Below are positions 43,692-53,537 of a stretch of 64,000 nt of DNA, piece after piece. The stretch lies in the NCBI GenBank assembly GCA_944326585.1, contig CALVEN010000005.1, positions 38,147 to 102,146 of the forward strand, in the 5' to 3' direction. Below the pieces are notes generated by a model. The model saw only the letters and a list, made by a program, of their open reading frames with translations, was not told where the DNA came from and made no database searches. A program made the position numbers and the translations under genes. Numbering within the stretch: the first letter of the stretch is position 1; each line of letters opens with the position of its first letter. The stretch comes from Candidatus Gastranaerophilales bacterium (GTDB taxonomy: Bacteria > Cyanobacteriota > Vampirovibrionia > Gastranaerophilales > Gastranaerophilaceae).

Positions 43692-45226
43692 ATACTCAAT
43701 TCCTCTTTTGCGGGTGCGTAATCAGGGTTCAGCATAATGCTTTTTCTGAAACTTCTTTTGGCATCGCCTGTCAGACCTTTATTTTTATAAACAAGTCCTT
43801 GATAATAATAATATCTAAAATCATTTTCGTCAATATATTTTGCTACAGCAAGATAATTTGACGCAAGATTAAGTTTATTTGCGCCTATTGCAACTCTTGC
43901 CAGATCAATCCAGCCGTCTTTGAATTGTAAATTAATTGCAACGGATTTTTTAAGATAAGGCAGTTCTCTTGTTTTGTCCAGTAAAGCCATATTATAATAC
44001 GCCTCATAACAGTCGGAATGAGTGCGCAAAATTTTTGAATAAATTTCAAGCGCTTTCTTATTTTTCCCGAGTTTTTGACATGTGTCAGCCACTTTTATAT
44101 CCGGAGTATAAGATTGTTTTTCTTTTGAGGCAGCGTTTTCATAATATTTTAATGCCTCCTCAAAATTATTATCTCTATATGCCAGATCACCGAGAACCAG
44201 TAATGCTATAACATTTGATTTATCAAGCTTGTAAGCTTTTGTTGCATTATCCTCCGCTTTTTCAAATTCTTTTAAATCATAATAAACACGTGACAAAAGG
44301 GCATAGACATTTTTGTTATTGCTTTTTTTGGTGTTAAATGCCGTTTGCAGTGTTCTCATTGATTTGTTAAGCTCATTTTCGTAATAAAAATAGTATGCCA
44401 GATGATATTTTTTTTCAAACTCATTTTTTTTGGTTTTGTAAAGAGTATACTGTTCAATTGAATCAACTTTTCTTTTGAATTGAGTTGTCAAAAGATTTTG
44501 TTTTTTAATATCTTCAACAACCTTAAGCGCATTTTGAGGTTTATTTGATTGAGCAAGAATCTCTGCCTTCAATTTTTTATAATTCAAATTCTTCGGATTT
44601 TTACTGATAGCTGTATCAATATATTTTTCCGCATCAATAATATTGTTAGACTTTAAATATCCAAGAGCAGCTATATAATTGGCATAATCATTTTTTTGAA
44701 GAAGTGCGGTATTTTTAACCAATTCCGCAGTAACTTCACGGCTCTGGTCATTATAAACAATATTCGAATACATTTCGGCAAGATAAATTTCGTCATTGGG
44801 TGAAAGCTTTACGGCAGGAAAATAAAAATGCTTTACGTCTTCCGAGAGCATATATGAAATATCTTCATCCTGAAGCTTTAAAACGGAAAGTTCCGACAGA
44901 TTAAAAAATCCCAGATCCGCCATTTTTTCCGCCATTTGAAGGTAAACATAGTCAAGCGGGGAAATACTTTCTATCAAAACCTCAAAATCCGAATATGACG
45001 ATTTCACATTACTTTGAATATATTTATTCAAAGCAATTGCATATTGATTGTGGATATCATTTTTAGTCAATGTAGCCTTTTTAGGCACCGATATAATGTC
45101 TTTATCTACGGGGAATTTAGTTTCCAGAGGGTTAACAGGCTTAATGAGGTCGTTAATATTCAAGGCATAAGCATTCACAGAGCATGCCGAAAATATTAAT
45201 ATTAAACTGACCAATTTTTTTATCAT
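43688..45226 (-). CDS. exported TPR-repeat protein
   Basis: 512 residues. A signal peptide (MIKKLVSLILIFSACSVNAYA, cleavage near 21; an internal SAC makes a lipoprotein possible) precedes repeated tetratricopeptide units from about residue 180 to the end, with typical A-x-x-x-[YF]-x-x-[AG] and P spacing (SNVIALLVLGDLAYRDNNFE, CYEAYYNMALLDKTRELPYL). TPR arrays bind other proteins. Lying between an HD-GYP protein and two regulators, and overlapping both by 4 nt, it probably acts in sensing or scaffolding at the envelope. Confidence 0.85.
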   Translation of the reverse strand: MIKKLVSLILIFSACSVNAYALNINDLIKPVNPLETKFPVDKDIISVPKKATLTKNDIHNQYAIALNKYIQSNVKSSYSDFEVLIESISPLDYVYLQMAEKMADLGFFNLSELSVLKLQDEDISYMLSEDVKHFYFPAVKLSPNDEIYLAEMYSNIVYNDQSREVTAELVKNTALLQKNDYANYIAALGYLKSNNIIDAEKYIDTAISKNPKNLNYKKLKAEILAQSNKPQNALKVVEDIKKQNLLTTQFKRKVDSIEQYTLYKTKKNEFEKKYHLAYYFYYENELNKSMRTLQTAFNTKKSNNKNVYALLSRVYYDLKEFEKAEDNATKAYKLDKSNVIALLVLGDLAYRDNNFEEALKYYENAASKEKQSYTPDIKVADTCQKLGKNKKALEIYSKILRTHSDCYEAYYNMALLDKTRELPYLKKSVAINLQFKDGWIDLARVAIGANKLNLASNYLAVAKYIDENDFRYYYYQGLVYKNKGLTGDAKRSFRKSIMLNPDYAPAKEELSI

Positions 45227-46935
45227 TGAACCTCGCTGCCTGAATAATAATGATTAAACAAATCCACGATATGCTTGTTATTTGAATTCTCATCATTAAT
45301 AAAATTATATATATCCAAAAGATTGTAATGACTCAATAGCTCTTTATCCTCATCTTTGAAAACAATATGGCTTTCGGTCAAAAACACATCAATTATTTTA
45401 TCTGCTGAAATTGACAGGAACACATCGACAATATTTTTATCAAAATGAGTACCTGAATCATTAATCAAAATTCTGATAACATTTGCGATAGGCATCTTGT
45501 CACGGTAATGACGTTTTGAGGTAATGGCATCAAAAACATCGGATACCGCAAGAATTCGACCTCCGTAAGGGATTTCTTCGCCTTTCAAATGTCTGTAATA
45601 ACCGGAGCCGTCCCATTTTTCATGGTGTGAGCAGGCAATATCCGTTATAAGCTTAAAATCATCGGACATATGAATTTTTTCCAATATGTCATGCGTAATT
45701 TTAACGTGCTGCTGAATATGTGCATATTCTTCCGGAGTTAACTTTCCTTCTTTTTGCAAAACAGCGTCACGGATACCGATTTTGCCTATATCGTGTAATA
45801 TTGCAGCTTTTTCAATAATTTCTCTGTCATGAGGCGCCATATTCAAAGCATCTACAATAAGCATGGTATATAACTTAACTCTGCTTGAATGACCGGATGT
45901 AATTTTGTCACGCGCATCAATAGAGGTTGCAAGCGTATCAATAAAACTTTCGAAAAGTTCTTTTTGTTCTTTATAAAGTTCTTTTTGCTGTTCAAATAGT
46001 TGTGCATTTTCTAAAGCTATGCTTGCACTTCCGCCGATTGCAACAAGAAGATCTTCATCATTTTTTGTAAACACACCGTCTAGTTTGTTCAAAACCTGAA
46101 AAGCGCCTATGATTTCCTGATTATTATTTTTAATCGGCATACAAAGGATTGATTTAGTATGATAGCCGGATTTGCTGTCCACATCTTTGTTAAATCTCGG
46201 ATCGCTGTAAGCATCGGCTATATTAACGCTTTCACCGGTCTGGACAACATAACCGGCAAGCCCTTTATCCGCAGGAAAACGAATTTCCTGACTTTCCATA
46301 CCGAGAGCTACCTTTGACCAGAGTTCATTTTTTTCTTTATCAAAAAGAAAAACCGTGCATCTGTCAGCCTGAATTGCATTTTTTGTTTCTTCGGCGATAA
46401 CTTTTAACAAAACATTTATATCAGTCAAAGCAGTGATGGAGCGCCCGATTTTTACCAATGATACAAGCGGATCGCTTTTCATGGGAAGTGAAAATTCCAT
46501 TCCGCTTTGAAGCTGATTTATTCGTGCGTTAATGTAATCCGACATTAAAAATTCATCATTCGCCTCAGCGAATTCTTTTGCGTTGTTGTAATGCAAAAGT
46601 GCGACATCGTTATTTTTTTCATCAAAATTAATGTTGCCTAATGCAATTTCGGCAATAAGTTTTGCTGTATTGCTTTTTGAATGCTGCGCCATATAAACCG
46701 CATCATTTATTGTTTCAAGAACGGTTTTGTATGAATTTTTATCCAGAAAATAAGATGTCATAGCAGCAAGGCTCATACAAACAGAAATATATTCGGACAA
46801 TTTCATAGCCGTGAATTTTTTCTGAGCCTCCAAAAAACTGTATTTTGCACCCTCATAATTCTTATCATTAAGTTCACTTATACCTTTTCTGATAAGATCT
46901 TTACCCTCTAATTGAATATCTAAAACTTCCGTCAT
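45223..46935 (-). CDS. TPR-GAF-HD-GYP cyclic di-GMP phosphodiesterase-like protein
   Basis: 570 residues: helical TPR-like part (about 10-140), GAF domain (about 160-310; SLVKIGRSITALTDINVLLK, DRCTVFLFDKEKNELWSK), a coiled linker and HD-GYP domain (340-500). Metal ligands His381 and Asp382 in AAILHDIGKIG, then SHHEKWDGSGYYRHLKGEEIP and ILAVSDVFDAITSKRHYR. The GYP triad reads Gly-Tyr-Tyr (445-447), a departure from the rule, otherwise the site is intact. Likely hydrolyses cyclic di-GMP or a related dinucleotide in response to a ligand or redox signal at GAF. First gene of a five-gene operon. Confidence 0.9.
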   Translation of the reverse strand: MTEVLDIQLEGKDLIRKGISELNDKNYEGAKYSFLEAQKKFTAMKLSEYISVCMSLAAMTSYFLDKNSYKTVLETINDAVYMAQHSKSNTAKLIAEIALGNINFDEKNNDVALLHYNNAKEFAEANDEFLMSDYINARINQLQSGMEFSLPMKSDPLVSLVKIGRSITALTDINVLLKVIAEETKNAIQADRCTVFLFDKEKNELWSKVALGMESQEIRFPADKGLAGYVVQTGESVNIADAYSDPRFNKDVDSKSGYHTKSILCMPIKNNNQEIIGAFQVLNKLDGVFTKNDEDLLVAIGGSASIALENAQLFEQQKELYKEQKELFESFIDTLATSIDARDKITSGHSSRVKLYTMLIVDALNMAPHDREIIEKAAILHDIGKIGIRDAVLQKEGKLTPEEYAHIQQHVKITHDILEKIHMSDDFKLITDIACSHHEKWDGSGYYRHLKGEEIPYGGRILAVSDVFDAITSKRHYRDKMPIANVIRILINDSGTHFDKNIVDVFLSISADKIIDVFLTESHIVFKDEDKELLSHYNLLDIYNFINDENSNNKHIVDLFNHYYSGSEVQ

Positions 46936-47076
46936 TTATCATCCTCTTTTTAATCATTGTACAATATTTCCGCAAATTTTTCAAAAATAGTTACATTTTT
47001 TCAAAAAATAATTTAATTATATGAGGAAAATTCCGCAAAATATGATAATCTTGAATGGTAAATATAAGGAGATAAT

Positions 47077-47592
47077 ATGTCAGATAACTTCAAAACGTTA
47101 AAATGTCCTGCATGCCAGAAAGAAATGACAAAAGTTTTTGTACCGTCAGAGGGTGTAAACGTTGACATCTGTTTGGACGGATGCGGCGGAATTTACTTTG
47201 ACACAAGGGAATTCAAATATTTTGACGAGCAGGATGAAAATATAGACGAAATTGTAAAAGCAGCTGAGGGAAGAACTTTTCAGCCTGTTAATGAAAATCT
47301 TCCGAGAACCTGTCCTGTTTGCGGCGCAAGAATGGTAAAAAATTACGCAAGCGTCAAAAAAGAAGTTAAAATAGACGAGTGCTATGCCTGCGGCGGAAAA
47401 TTTTTAGACCACGGAGAATTGGAAAAAATCAGAGCGCAATATGCAACGGAAGAAGACAGAAGCGCCGACATAATGAAAGAAGTATACAGCACGGTCGGAT
47501 TGGAAATCAAACGGCTTGAGGCCGAAAACGAACAGCTCCGCGCAAACCGCTCACCGCTGAAAAAACTGTTTGACAAAATGATTTACGGATAA
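47077..47592 (+). CDS. double zinc-ribbon (zf-TFIIB) protein
   Basis: 171 residues. Two zinc-ribbon units: LKCPACQKEMTKVFV...DICLDGCGGIYFD (Cys10, Cys13 and a downstream Cys pair) and RTCPVCGARMVKNYA...DECYACGGKFLDHGELEKI, the CPxCG...ECxxCGGxWLD layout of the zf-TFIIB family. Function unknown in bacteria; nucleic-acid or metal binding is presumed. AAGGAGATAAT before ATG. Divergent from the HD-GYP operon and convergent with the phosphohexomutase gene. Confidence 0.88.
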   Translation: MSDNFKTLKCPACQKEMTKVFVPSEGVNVDICLDGCGGIYFDTREFKYFDEQDENIDEIVKAAEGRTFQPVNENLPRTCPVCGARMVKNYASVKKEVKIDECYACGGKFLDHGELEKIRAQYATEEDRSADIMKEVYSTVGLEIKRLEAENEQLRANRSPLKKLFDKMIYG

Positions 47593-47595
47593 TAA

Positions 47596-47622
47596 AAAGA
47601 CCGCTTAGGCGGTCTTATTTTT
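47596..47622 (+). terminator. bidirectional terminator
   Basis: AAGACCGC-TTAG-GCGGTCTT with T-run on both strands; overlaps the stop codon of the convergent phosphohexomutase gene. Confidence 0.88.
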
Positions 47623-48979
47623 TAAACTTTTCAATTTTATCCAAACTGTCGCTTTCAAAATAAATTCTCAATAACGGTTCTGTTCCGCTCGGGCGGACAA
47701 GCACCCAGCTTGCGTTATCGTCAAGATAGAGCTTAACTCCGTCTTTAAAATCTTTTCGCAAAACTTTCATGCCTGCAAATTCATCGGTTGTTTTGAATTT
47801 ATCAAGAACTTTTTCGATTTCTTCACGGGTTTCAAGCTTCAAATCAACCCTGTCATTATAGAATTTACACCCCGCAAGCTGCTGTATTTCCTCTTGCAAT
47901 TCAATAAGAGTTTTATTTTCATAAGCCATTGCTTCTAACACGAGAAGATTAGCAAGAATTCCGTCTTTTTCGGGAATATGCCCTCTGATACTCAAACCGC
48001 CTGATTCTTCCCCGCCAATAATCGGGTTGAATTTTCGCATGGCATCGCCTACATGTTTGAACCCGACAGCAGTTTCAATAACTTCCACCCCGCATTTTTC
48101 GGCAATTTTGTCCAGCATAAGGCTTGCACCGACTGTTTTTACAAGACTGCCATCCATATTTTTATGTTTTTTCAAATGTAAAAGCAATATCGCAATAATC
48201 TCATTGGGCGTAACATATTCGCCGTTTTCATTAATAACCCCGAACCTGTCGCCGTCGCCGTCATTTGCAAACCCGACAGCATTAGGCGTTTTTTTAACCA
48301 TTTCTATTAAATCCTGCATATATTGAGGTTTCGGTTCAGGCATTCCGCCGCCAAATTGAGGATCATGGCGCATATTTATTGCGTCAAATTTTATATCTTC
48401 ATTTGAAAGTATTTTGTCAAAATACCCTATCGTGGCAGAATACAATCCGTCAAAAATAATATTTTTATTAAGTTCGCGGATTTTATCAAAATTTATTAAT
48501 GATTTTATATGCTCAAAATACTTCGGCGCAAAATCAACCTCTTTAACGCTTCCTTTTATTTTCGGCTCAAATTCCGCCTCAAGATTTGCCACAATTTCAT
48601 CCGTAATATCACTTGTCGCAGGACCTGCATAATCGGGAATAAATTTTATTCCCAAATACTCGGGCGGGTTATGTGATGCCGTAAACATAACCGCACATGC
48701 GTCTTTAATTCTGGCATTATAGGCAAGAACAGGTGTTGGAATAACTTTATTACTCAATAAAACTCTAAAGCCAAATCCAGCAAGACTATCCGCGCATTGT
48801 TTTGCAAATTCTTTTGCCATGTTTCTCGGATCATAACCGACAAGAATTTTTTTATATATCCCGAAATTTTCAAAAACATACTTTGCAATCGCTTTTGTAA
48901 CAATTTCCACATTTCCTGCGGTAAAATCTTTTCCCACAACAGCTCTCCAGCCGTCTGTTCCAAATTTAATATTAGCCAT
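47615..48979 (-). CDS. phosphoglucomutase/phosphomannomutase family protein
   Basis: 454 residues, alpha-D-phosphohexomutase superfamily. Active-site phosphoserine Ser102 in FTASHNPPEYLGIKF, metal loop NDGDGDRFG near 237, sugar-specificity loop GGEESGGLS and phosphate-binding VRPSGTEPLLRIYF. Interconverts hexose 1- and 6-phosphates. The GEESGG loop fits glucose- or mannose-phosphate use, not GlmM. With pgi in the same window it can feed sugar-nucleotide and polysaccharide synthesis. Confidence 0.93.
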   Translation of the reverse strand: MANIKFGTDGWRAVVGKDFTAGNVEIVTKAIAKYVFENFGIYKKILVGYDPRNMAKEFAKQCADSLAGFGFRVLLSNKVIPTPVLAYNARIKDACAVMFTASHNPPEYLGIKFIPDYAGPATSDITDEIVANLEAEFEPKIKGSVKEVDFAPKYFEHIKSLINFDKIRELNKNIIFDGLYSATIGYFDKILSNEDIKFDAINMRHDPQFGGGMPEPKPQYMQDLIEMVKKTPNAVGFANDGDGDRFGVINENGEYVTPNEIIAILLLHLKKHKNMDGSLVKTVGASLMLDKIAEKCGVEVIETAVGFKHVGDAMRKFNPIIGGEESGGLSIRGHIPEKDGILANLLVLEAMAYENKTLIELQEEIQQLAGCKFYNDRVDLKLETREEIEKVLDKFKTTDEFAGMKVLRKDFKDGVKLYLDDNASWVLVRPSGTEPLLRIYFESDSLDKIEKFKK

Positions 48980-49040
48980 TTGTCTTGCCCTTTTTCTTTA
49001 TTATGTTATAATTTTAACTGAAATACGGAGTTTAGTAAAT

Positions 49041-49895
49041 ATGGAATTTAAAAACGTATTAAATATTGCATACCTTGGTCCGGAAGCATCATTTTCAGAG
49101 ATGGCGCGTGACGTTTTCTGCCAAAAATACAATATAAATACATTTTCAACTCCGTTAAAAACTATTCCGGATGTAGTTGAATTTGTCGACAAAAATCCGT
49201 TTACACTCGGGGTTATCCCTGCCGAAAACTCAATAGACGGTACACTCAGAGCATCACTTGACAGTCTTATGATGACAAAAAACTCAAATATAAAAATTAT
49301 ATCCGAAGTTGTTTTGCCTATTGAATACTGCCTTTTGTCAAGAACAACGGAATTTTACAGCATAACCGGAATAATCGGAACGCCTTATCTTCTCGGTAAA
49401 TGTCAGGAGTTCATAAAACACGAACTTCCGCTGCATTTGAATATTATTGAAAACACTACGATGTCTGAATGCGCAAGAAATCTTGCGAACTACAACCTTA
49501 CCTACGGCTCCATAGGAAACCGGAAAACCGCCGAAACATACAGGCTGAATATCTTGAAAGAAAACATAAATGACGACAAAACAAACCAAACCAGATATAT
49601 TTTAATCGGCAACTTTGAAACACCTGTTACCGGAAACGACAAAACCACAATAGCTTTTGCAACCAACAATACCCCCGGTGCTTTATTAGAAGTTTTAAAA
49701 ATGTTTTTGGAAAATGACATAAATTTAACCTACATTTCTTCTCAGCCTTCAAAAGATGACATGGAAGAATACATTTTTGTAGTGAATTTTAACGGTCATA
49801 TCAAAGAAAGAAATATAGCCGACGTCTTAAATTCAATCAAATCCAGAACAATATTTTACAGATTTTTAGGTTCTTATGAAAAAAGTCAGGCATAA
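49041..49895 (+). CDS. pheA: prephenate dehydratase
   Basis: 284 residues, monofunctional. PDT domain (IAYLGPEASFSEMARDVF, GVIPAENSIDGTLRASLDSL, LPIEYCLLSRT, NQTRYILIGN) and C-terminal ACT domain (TTIAFATNNTPGALLEVLKM) for phenylalanine feedback. Makes phenylpyruvate from prephenate. No chorismate mutase domain. The usual T-R-F motif is T-R-Y. Followed by tyrS after 40 nt, an unusual but sensible aromatic pairing. Confidence 0.94.
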   Translation: MEFKNVLNIAYLGPEASFSEMARDVFCQKYNINTFSTPLKTIPDVVEFVDKNPFTLGVIPAENSIDGTLRASLDSLMMTKNSNIKIISEVVLPIEYCLLSRTTEFYSITGIIGTPYLLGKCQEFIKHELPLHLNIIENTTMSECARNLANYNLTYGSIGNRKTAETYRLNILKENINDDKTNQTRYILIGNFETPVTGNDKTTIAFATNNTPGALLEVLKMFLENDINLTYISSQPSKDDMEEYIFVVNFNGHIKERNIADVLNSIKSRTIFYRFLGSYEKSQA

Positions 49896-49935
49896 TTTTC
49901 GATTTTTTTGTTATAATTAAACAAGAGGGAAAATT

Positions 49936-51156
49936 ATGGAAATAAGAGAAGAATTTATAGAACAGGCAAAAAAATTATCACGCGGGGCAGAGATTTTACC
50001 CGGCGGAATTGAAGAATTAGCTGTAAAATTACAGCATGCAAAAGATACAAATACACCTTTAAGGGTAAAACTCGGCATGGATCCGACAAGACCTGATTTA
50101 CATCTAGGGCATACGGTTGTAATGCGTAAATTAAGAGAATTTCAAAAACTCGGTCACAAAGTTGTTTTAATCGTTGGCGGTGCAACGGCAATGGTCGGAG
50201 ACCCTTCCGGAAAATCCGAGACAAGGCCGTCATTGACAAAAGAACAGGTTGAAGAGAATGCCAAATCTTATTTCGAACAGATGTCAAAAGTTGTAGACGT
50301 TGAAAAAGCCGAAGTTGTAAATAATGCCGATTGGCTTCACAAAATGAGCTTTACGGAACTTTTAAAACTTGCTGCTCAAATGACAGTTGCCCAAATGATG
50401 ACACGCGACGATTTTGCAAAACGTTATGCAGAAGGCAGACCGATTTCTGTTCATGAATTTTTCTATCCGTTAATGCAGGCATATGATTCCGTTGTAATTG
50501 ACGCGGATATTGAGCTCGGCGGAACAGACCAGAGATTCAACACCCTTTTGGGACGCCAGATTCAAGAAGCTTACGGCAAAAAATACCCGCAAATGGTTAT
50601 GCTTTTGCCTTTAATTGAAGGTACTGACGGACTGGTTAAGATGTCAAAAACCTATCCTGAACATTGTATTTCGCTGACTGACAGTGCAAAAGATATGTTC
50701 GGCAAATTAATGAGTATTCCTGATACATTAATACTTAAATACTTTACGCTTTTGACTGACATATCCGATATAGAACTTAAAAATATTGAAGAAAGCCTGA
50801 AAAATCCTGAGGTTAACCCGAGAGATTTAAAACTTAAACTCGCCTATATGATTACGGAAGAATACCATGGTAAAGAAGGTGCAGACCACGCTCAGGCAGA
50901 ATTTATAAATGTGGTTTCAAATAAAGGAATTCCGGAAGACATCCCTGAAGTTAAAACAGAAAACGGTAAAGGGATTTTGGACTTGTTGGTTGAACTCAAC
51001 TTTGTACAATCAAAAGGTGAAGCAAAACGCTTAATTCAAGGCGGCGGGGTAAAAATTGACGGTGAAAAAATTACCGATATGGCTTATACCCTGAACTTTG
51101 ATGAAAGTGTAATATTGCAGGCAGGTAAAAGAAAATTTGCCAAACTGGTTAAATGA
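49936..51156 (+). CDS. tyrS: tyrosyl-tRNA synthetase
   Basis: 406 residues, TyrRS type with HLGH at 56-59 (HIGH motif) in GMDPTRPDLHLGHTVV, KMSKT at 235-239 (KMSKS motif) and a C-terminal S4 RNA-binding domain (VQSKGEAKRLIQGGGVKIDG). Charges tRNA-Tyr. GAGGGAAAATT before ATG. No T-box or other leader fits the 40 nt upstream. A repeat element lies directly downstream. Confidence 0.97.
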   Translation: MEIREEFIEQAKKLSRGAEILPGGIEELAVKLQHAKDTNTPLRVKLGMDPTRPDLHLGHTVVMRKLREFQKLGHKVVLIVGGATAMVGDPSGKSETRPSLTKEQVEENAKSYFEQMSKVVDVEKAEVVNNADWLHKMSFTELLKLAAQMTVAQMMTRDDFAKRYAEGRPISVHEFFYPLMQAYDSVVIDADIELGGTDQRFNTLLGRQIQEAYGKKYPQMVMLLPLIEGTDGLVKMSKTYPEHCISLTDSAKDMFGKLMSIPDTLILKYFTLLTDISDIELKNIEESLKNPEVNPRDLKLKLAYMITEEYHGKEGADHAQAEFINVVSNKGIPEDIPEVKTENGKGILDLLVELNFVQSKGEAKRLIQGGGVKIDGEKITDMAYTLNFDESVILQAGKRKFAKLVK

Positions 51157-51234
51157 TGTTCCCTCTCCTTTTGGGAGAGGGCAGAATTTCTTAACAGGCA
51201 CAAGCAAGTTTAGAAATTCGGGTGAGGGTTGTTT
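51157..51234 (+). repeat. intergenic repeat between tyrS and cysE
   Basis: CCCTCTCC-TTTT-GGGAGAGGG hairpin followed by an imperfect pair CAGAATTTCT / AGAAATTCGGGTGAGGG. Same type as the CCCTCGCCCC hairpin upstream of the prepilin. Its last bases (GAGGGT) lie where the cysE ribosome binding site should be. Confidence 0.7.
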
Positions 51235-51888
51235 ATGTTCAAACTTATAAAACGCGGAATAACAAAAGTAAAAGAAGATATACAGGTAATTTACGACAAA
51301 GATCCGGCAGCAAGAAACATTTTGGAAGTCTTGTTGTGCTATCCTGGGCTTCATGCGCTTATTGCCTACAGATTTGCACACAGATTATACAAATGGCATA
51401 TTCCTTTAATCCCCAGAATAATCTCTTATATCACAAGAATTATAACAGGAATTGAAATCCACCCCGGAGCAAAAATCGGCAGAAGATTTTTTATAGACCA
51501 CGGAGAAGGTGTTGTAATCGGTGAAACAACAACCATAGGCGATGACGTATTAATTTACCAGCAGGTAACACTCGGCGGCACGGGCAAAGAACACGGCAAA
51601 CGTCATCCGAGTTTGGGGAATAACGTTATAGTCGGCGCAGGCGCAAAAATTTTAGGCAACATTTCAATCGGAGATTATGTAAGAGTCGGAGCAGGTTCAG
51701 TTGTTGTGGAAGATGTCCCTGAATATTCAACTGTTGTAGGCGTACCGGGAAGAATTGTGCACCGCAAAATCCGCGACAAAAACGGAGTTTTAATGCACAA
51801 CAGAATTCCCGACCCTGTCAGATGCGAACTTAACAGGCTTAAATATGAAGTTCAGGAATTGAAAGAAAAATTGAACAATTTAAAATAA
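51235..51888 (+). CDS. cysE: serine O-acetyltransferase
   Basis: 217 residues. Left-handed beta-helix hexapeptide domain ([64 protein letters not shown]) with the CysE helical N-terminal part ([20 protein letters not shown]). Makes O-acetylserine, first step of cysteine synthesis. An in-frame TTG six bases earlier is less likely. GAGGG seven bases before ATG is supplied by the adjacent repeat. Confidence 0.95.
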   Translation: MFKLIKRGITKVKEDIQVIYDKDPAARNILEVLLCYPGLHALIAYRFAHRLYKWHIPLIPRIISYITRIITGIEIHPGAKIGRRFFIDHGEGVVIGETTTIGDDVLIYQQVTLGGTGKEHGKRHPSLGNNVIVGAGAKILGNISIGDYVRVGAGSVVVEDVPEYSTVVGVPGRIVHRKIRDKNGVLMHNRIPDPVRCELNRLKYEVQELKEKLNNLK

Positions 51889-51962
51889 ATATTAGACATT
51901 CCGGTAATAGATTTTAATTTTTAAATATTCTAAAATTTATATTTACAGAATATGGAGTAAAT

Positions 51963-52520
51963 ATGGATTTTGATTTTAAAAATTTGACACCGCAAACGCG
52001 GCAGATAATGTTTCAGGAATTTATTAATGATGAACAAAACGGACATTTGTATGTAAGTAATAGAATTAAAAATACACCTGAAATTATACAAAAATATTTT
52101 AAATTATTAACCGATGCATTTGAACATGGAACAGATGCGACCTTATGTACACAAATAACAAGAAATAATATATTAAAGGAAAATGAAGAATACCGGAAAG
52201 ACGGTCAACTTAAAATGCGCAAAATGCCATCTAACGCTAATGAAATTCTTGGACAAGGTGAATTCAAAAGATATTATATGCGCGCTTTGTGCAGACAGGC
52301 TATTGATGAAAATAAAAAATTACTAATCTACAGGGCAAGAGAATCAAAAATAGATTCAGATGATGCCAAATTTTTTATTAATAAAATTATAAATCCGAAA
52401 AAATTATCAGAATATTTAAAAATTAATCCGGAAGATATAAAAAACGAATTACCGGATGATAAATCCCCGGAATACAGACTTTTACGATTTAATACAGGAC
52501 TTTGCATAAAATTTTTATGA
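51963..52520 (+). CDS. 185-residue hypothetical protein
   Basis: Not recognised. Soluble, helical, rich in K, N and R; starts MDFDFKNLTPQTRQIMFQEF and contains MPSNANEILGQGEFKRYYMR. GGAGTAAAT before ATG. Codon use like its neighbours. The last 19 nt overlap an alternative upstream extension of the next gene's frame but not the start chosen there. Confidence 0.65.
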   Translation: MDFDFKNLTPQTRQIMFQEFINDEQNGHLYVSNRIKNTPEIIQKYFKLLTDAFEHGTDATLCTQITRNNILKENEEYRKDGQLKMRKMPSNANEILGQGEFKRYYMRALCRQAIDENKKLLIYRARESKIDSDDAKFFINKIINPKKLSEYLKINPEDIKNELPDDKSPEYRLLRFNTGLCIKFL

Positions 52521-52570
52521 TAAAATTATCTGTTTTTATGCTAAAATTTACTTTGCAAGGAGTGAATTTT

Positions 52571-53536
52571 ATGAAAGCTGTAGTATTTGATAAAGAATTA
52601 AAACTGGTAAAAGATTATAAAAAACCCGTGCCGCAAAAAGGCGAAGCGTTAATCCGCGTAACTTTAGGCGGAATTTGCAATACGGATTACGAAATCACAA
52701 AAGGCTATATGGGTTACGTCGGAGTTTTAGGACATGAAGCTGTCGGGGTTGTTGAAGAGATTAACGATTCTGATCAATCACTTTTAGGCAAACGCGTTGT
52801 GTCAGAAATAAGCTACGGGTGCAAAGAGCCTGACTGCCACTATTGCGCGGAAAAACTTTACCGTCACTGCCCCGGACGCCACACCCTCGGCATCTGGAGA
52901 AAAGACGGCTGTTTTGCCGAATACTTCACCATGCCTTTGGAAGTTCTCTTTGAAGTACCTGATAATGTTACTGATGAGCAGGCCGTATTTGTTGAACCGC
53001 TTGCCGCAGCATGCGAAATAACGGAACAACTTCACATAAAACCTTTTGAAAAAGTTGTAGTTCTCGGCGACGGTAAATTAGGGCTTATCACGGCACTTAC
53101 ACTTAATGCCCAAAATATTGACGTGATTCTGGTCGGCAAACACCAAAATAAACTTGACATTGCAAAAGCTCAAGGGGTTGAAACACATCTGTTAAATGAT
53201 TTTGCGGTTGAAAAGAAATATGACGTTGTAGTTGAGGCTACAGGGTCAATTTCAGGTTTTGAAACAGCGCTTGCACTCACCAAACCCCGCGGAACTCTTG
53301 TTTTAAAAAGCACGGTTGCCGCCTCTAAAGAATTCAATCTTGCGCCGATTGTAATTGATGAGATTACCGTCTTAGGCTCACGGTGCGGTCAATTCGGTGC
53401 TGCATTAAGGCTTTTAAAATCCGAAAAAATTGATTTTTCACCGCTGATTTCAGCGACTTATCCTGTTGATGACGCGATTGAAGCTTTTGAAAAAAATAAA
53501 GAAAAGAATACGCTGAAAGTCTTAATTAAATTCTGA
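52571..53536 (+). CDS. zinc-containing medium-chain dehydrogenase/reductase
   Basis: 321 residues, a little shorter than most alcohol/sorbitol/threonine dehydrogenases. GGICNTDYEITKGYMGYVGVLGHEAVG holds the catalytic zinc ligands (Cys, His-Glu), structural cysteines lie in YGCKEPDCHYCAEKLYRHCPG, and VFVEPLAAACEI is the third ligand. Rossmann motif VVVLGDGKLGLIT. AAGGAGTGAATTTT decides this ATG over upstream in-frame ones. Substrate unknown. Confidence 0.88.
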   Translation: MKAVVFDKELKLVKDYKKPVPQKGEALIRVTLGGICNTDYEITKGYMGYVGVLGHEAVGVVEEINDSDQSLLGKRVVSEISYGCKEPDCHYCAEKLYRHCPGRHTLGIWRKDGCFAEYFTMPLEVLFEVPDNVTDEQAVFVEPLAAACEITEQLHIKPFEKVVVLGDGKLGLITALTLNAQNIDVILVGKHQNKLDIAKAQGVETHLLNDFAVEKKYDVVVEATGSISGFETALALTKPRGTLVLKSTVAASKEFNLAPIVIDEITVLGSRCGQFGAALRLLKSEKIDFSPLISATYPVDDAIEAFEKNKEKNTLKVLIKF

Positions 53537-53537
53537 T

